Source: Methanosarcina sp. MSH10X1 (GTDB lineage Archaea > Halobacteriota > Methanosarcinia > Methanosarcinales > Methanosarcinaceae). Taken from it: a stretch of 64,000 nt of DNA. Positions within the stretch are counted from its first letter, which is position 1. Each line of letters starts with the position of its first letter. The notes beneath the pieces were generated by a model. The model had not been told where the DNA came from and did no database searches. It saw only the letters and a list, made by a program, of their open reading frames with translations. Made by a program: the position numbers and the translations under genes. This document shows positions 62,079-64,000 of this stretch, in pieces. Where the stretch lies: NCBI RefSeq assembly GCF_004099695.1, contig NZ_SCHL01000004.1:1-64000 (forward strand), in the 5' to 3' direction.

Positions 62079-62990
62079 ATGTTTCTGGAAGGGAAAAAGC
62101 CGCATCTGGCAGTAATTGCAGGCTGCATTTTCTACGGCATGAATGGGCTTTTCATAAATCGTATTCATGATATGGCAACTGCTCCCATAATATTCTACAG
62201 GCTATTTTTTGGTTTGCTGTTTCTTTTTATCTATATAGCTGCCAGGGGGAAAACCTCAGACCTGAAATTGAAGAAAAGAAAAGTAAGCCTTCTCCTTCAG
62301 GGAGTGCTTGTTGTCGCGTGCATGCTGCTTTACTTTACCTGCCTGAGAATTACCTGTGTCTCTATTGCTATCCTGCTCCAGTATACGGCTCCCTTTTACG
62401 TAATGCTTGCCTCCCCCCTTATCCTGGACGAGAAAATCGGGAAGGAAAGCATAACCGCCCTTTTTGTAGCAATTGCCGGAGTATTTCTTATAGTAAAGCC
62501 GGAAAGCTTTTCGGATATCGAACTTACAGGCACCTATATGCTTGGCATTGCAGCCGGATTGCTCTCAGGAGTGATCTTTGCGGCACTTATCATGAACGTG
62601 AGAATCCTGAAAACCGAATACCCGGAAATTGCAATTATGTTCTGGCCTATGGGAATCGCCCTTTTGCTTTTAAGCCCCTTTGCGTTTGAGATTTCACCTG
62701 ATGCTTTTTATGGCAACCTGAAAGTGCTTGTAACCTTCGGGATAGTCTCTATAGGTTTTGGAGAAATATTTACCATTCTCGGGCTTGCCAATCTCAAAGC
62801 CCAGACCGGCAGCCTTCTGGCGCTGGTAGAACCTGTCAGCGGAGTATTTTTTGATATAGCTGTGCTGGGAATCGGATTATCCTCCGAGACGCTTGCAGGC
62901 TGTACACTTATACTGGCTTCTGCAACACTCATAAGCCTTAGAGGTTCGGAAAACATAAGAGAAAAAGATAGAAAGAAAGCCCCTTTTTAA
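62079..62990 (+). CDS. EamA/DMT family transporter
   Basis: Integral membrane protein of 303 residues with ten segments in two EamA halves: PHLAVIAGCIFYGMNGLFINRI, VSIAILLQYTAPFYVMLASPLILDEK in pieces, and ANLKAQTGSLLALVEPVSG in the second half. These exporters carry amino acids or other metabolites. No ribosome site precedes ATG 62079, but a TATA box TATTTAAATA lies about 27 bases before it (62047-62056), so the message is probably leaderless. Substrate unknown. Confidence 0.92.
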   Translation: MFLEGKKPHLAVIAGCIFYGMNGLFINRIHDMATAPIIFYRLFFGLLFLFIYIAARGKTSDLKLKKRKVSLLLQGVLVVACMLLYFTCLRITCVSIAILLQYTAPFYVMLASPLILDEKIGKESITALFVAIAGVFLIVKPESFSDIELTGTYMLGIAAGLLSGVIFAALIMNVRILKTEYPEIAIMFWPMGIALLLLSPFAFEISPDAFYGNLKVLVTFGIVSIGFGEIFTILGLANLKAQTGSLLALVEPVSGVFFDIAVLGIGLSSETLAGCTLILASATLISLRGSENIREKDRKKAPF

Positions 62991-63020
62991 AGAGATTTTT
63001 CAGGAGGCTCTCAGCAAAAC

Positions 63021-64000
63021 TTACTGCGAGAAGTAGTTATCTCTTGCCCTGACAAGAGCTTTTATATTCTCAATTGGAGTATGAGGGGCAAGCCCGCAAC
63101 CCGGGGCAAGGATATCAATTCCATCCTCAAGGCAGGCAGTAGCTTCAATCATGATTGCTTCAGGTCCTTTTGTCAGCAGGGTATCAGACGGGGAAACATT
63201 TCCTATAAGGCGCACCCTGTCACCTGTAATCCCTTTTGCGAAACTTACACCTACTTTCTCTTCAATGCTTATTCCGTCAAACCCTGCATCTGCAAGCGGG
63301 TCAAGGACAGCGGTGGCGTCGCCACACATATGAAGGACTTTCAGACCTTTCACATTCCTGCAATATTTTCTGTAGAGAGGAAAGACCGATGTTTCGAACA
63401 TTTGAGGGGAAATAATATCAGGTCCTGCTTCGGAATCGATGAGAGTTACGGCATGTGCTCCTCTTTCGAGCAAACCATTCGCATATTCTATACAGGCATC
63501 AGTGAGAACTCTCATGAGTTCCTCAACAACCTCAGGGTTGGTCACAAACCATATAAGGTAATTTTTCATCCCGGCAAGCATTGAGGCAAGTCCTGCCGGA
63601 CCAACCACCCCTGCAACAACAGGTACGGTCTCCCCTACCTTTTCGCTCAGAATTTCAACGGCATCCAGTACTACCGAGGTCCGCCTGCTCTCAAGAAGCG
63701 TGTCCGGAACCGTTATATCCTTGGTATCTTTCTTCTTCTTGCAGGGGAAATCCGTTACATAGGGCTGTATATCTATACTTCCTTCATCTACTGAGCAACC
63801 CAGTGTCTCGGCAAGCACGGTGGTGTCGAAAGGACAGCGTACGTTCTCGAATCCTGCAAGCTCATACCCTGCCAGTGCGAGCTCAGCCATCTTTTCAGCA
63901 TTGTAGTTTGCCTGAGGCCAGTATGCTCCGGTCATTTCCATAAGCTCGACAGTGCCGGTCTGGGTTACCGAACAGACAGGAACCGAGTCTAATGCCTCTC
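63021..64000 (-). CDS. Methylcobamide:CoM methyltransferase (MtbA/MtaA family), N terminus cut by window edge
   Basis: Transfers a methyl group from a corrinoid protein to coenzyme M in methanogenesis from methanol or methylamines. The uroporphyrinogen-decarboxylase-like barrel has the zinc ligands H-x-C in LKVLHMCGDATAV and a distant Cys in LAPGCGLAPHTP. The frame runs to the window edge beyond the ATG at 63941 (upstream ALDSVPVCSVTQTGTVEL is typical family sequence), so the start is outside. No in-frame amber codon is present in the visible part. Whether it is MtaA, MtbA or an MtsA-like form cannot be told here. Confidence 0.92.
   Translation of the reverse strand, partial: EALDSVPVCSVTQTGTVELMEMTGAYWPQANYNAEKMAELALAGYELAGFENVRCPFDTTVLAETLGCSVDEGSIDIQPYVTDFPCKKKKDTKDITVPDTLLESRRTSVVLDAVEILSEKVGETVPVVAGVVGPAGLASMLAGMKNYLIWFVTNPEVVEELMRVLTDACIEYANGLLERGAHAVTLIDSEAGPDIISPQMFETSVFPLYRKYCRNVKGLKVLHMCGDATAVLDPLADAGFDGISIEEKVGVSFAKGITGDRVRLIGNVSPSDTLLTKGPEAIMIEATACLEDGIDILAPGCGLAPHTPIENIKALVRARDNYFSQ

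Noticed and set aside
63021-64000. Possible pyrrolysine (amber) readthrough in the methyltransferase
   Set aside because: No in-frame TAG is present; pyrrolysine occurs in MtmB/MtbB/MttB, not in the CoM methyltransferase family.
1-64000. tRNA, rRNA, CRISPR array or intact transposase
   Set aside because: Looked for T-loop words, spaced repeats and transposase motifs by eye and found none that hold up; short RNAs could still be missed.

Overview
The window reads as chromosomal DNA of a Methanosarcina species. Marker genes include a Methanosarcina-type S-layer protein with duplicated domains, an NrpR-domain regulator, a cupin-type phosphoglucose isomerase, an archaeal/eukaryal-type TyrRS, Thg1, a DUF1699 protein, a PGF-domain surface protein and a cobamide-dependent methyl:CoM methyltransferase. 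Coding density is low, intergenic DNA is AT-rich and long, and Shine-Dalgarno sites of the GGAGG/GGTGA type are common. I saw no rRNA, tRNA, CRISPR array or intact insertion sequence.

Layout. 1-1.5 kb: 3' part missing of an S-layer gene on the minus strand. 2.4-17.4 kb: housekeeping and conserved archaeal genes (Elp3, DUF1699, PD-(D/E)XK-like protein, RecJ-like DHH protein, NrpRII-like regulator, pgi, RNase H-like nuclease, malate dehydrogenase, PRC-barrel, Thg1, TyrRS, a peptide-deformylase-like protein). 17.7-19.7 kb: a base-compositionally odd AEC transporter and an ArsR regulator with its own palindromic operator. 19.8-23.1 kb: CARDB/PGF surface protein and a small membrane protein. 23.3-27.5 kb: HIT protein, then a sulfur/Fe-S set (TusA, DsrE-like, a cysteine-desulfurase homologue that has lost its PLP lysine, IscU fused to a DUF59 domain) and a lipoprotein. 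27.6-34.9 kb: HPII-type catalase, methyltransferase, Fe-S aldo/keto reductase, and a flippase-like/glycosyltransferase pair.

35.0-45.8 kb is the most informative accessory stretch. It first holds a DsrE/DsrF/DsrH (TusDCB-like) set preceded by two tandem HTH regulators that each end in a Cys-rich Fe-S domain. Then follow an AhpD-like protein, an ArsR regulator, a thioredoxin-like lipoprotein plus CcdA, and a permease/disulfide-protein/DGC/DUF6951 operon with its own ArsR. Five nearly perfect copies of one palindrome, ATATCAA-N6-TTGATAT, sit only in intergenic DNA of this stretch and tie these separate transcription units into one predicted redox or metal(loid) regulon.

46.2-52.2 kb: methyltransferase, a large deacetylase-like protein, GNAT, a CMD protein, a spore-photoproduct-lyase-like radical SAM protein and a membrane-anchored protein. 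52.4-57.8 kb: a radical SAM/SPASM enzyme, an EgtD-like methyltransferase and an arginine-deiminase-like enzyme in one operon, facing two tandem UbiA prenyltransferases; this is my best candidate for an undescribed biosynthetic pathway. 58.2-64 kb: Glu/Ala-rich lipoprotein, YigZ/IMPACT protein, beta-propeller surface protein, a MazG-like/cupin fusion, an EamA transporter and the partial methylcobamide:CoM methyltransferase.

A recurring oddity is that four clear coding regions (flippase-like, UspA, first UbiA, YigZ) run up to a good ribosome binding site but have CTG, ATA, ACG and CTG where the start codon should be.
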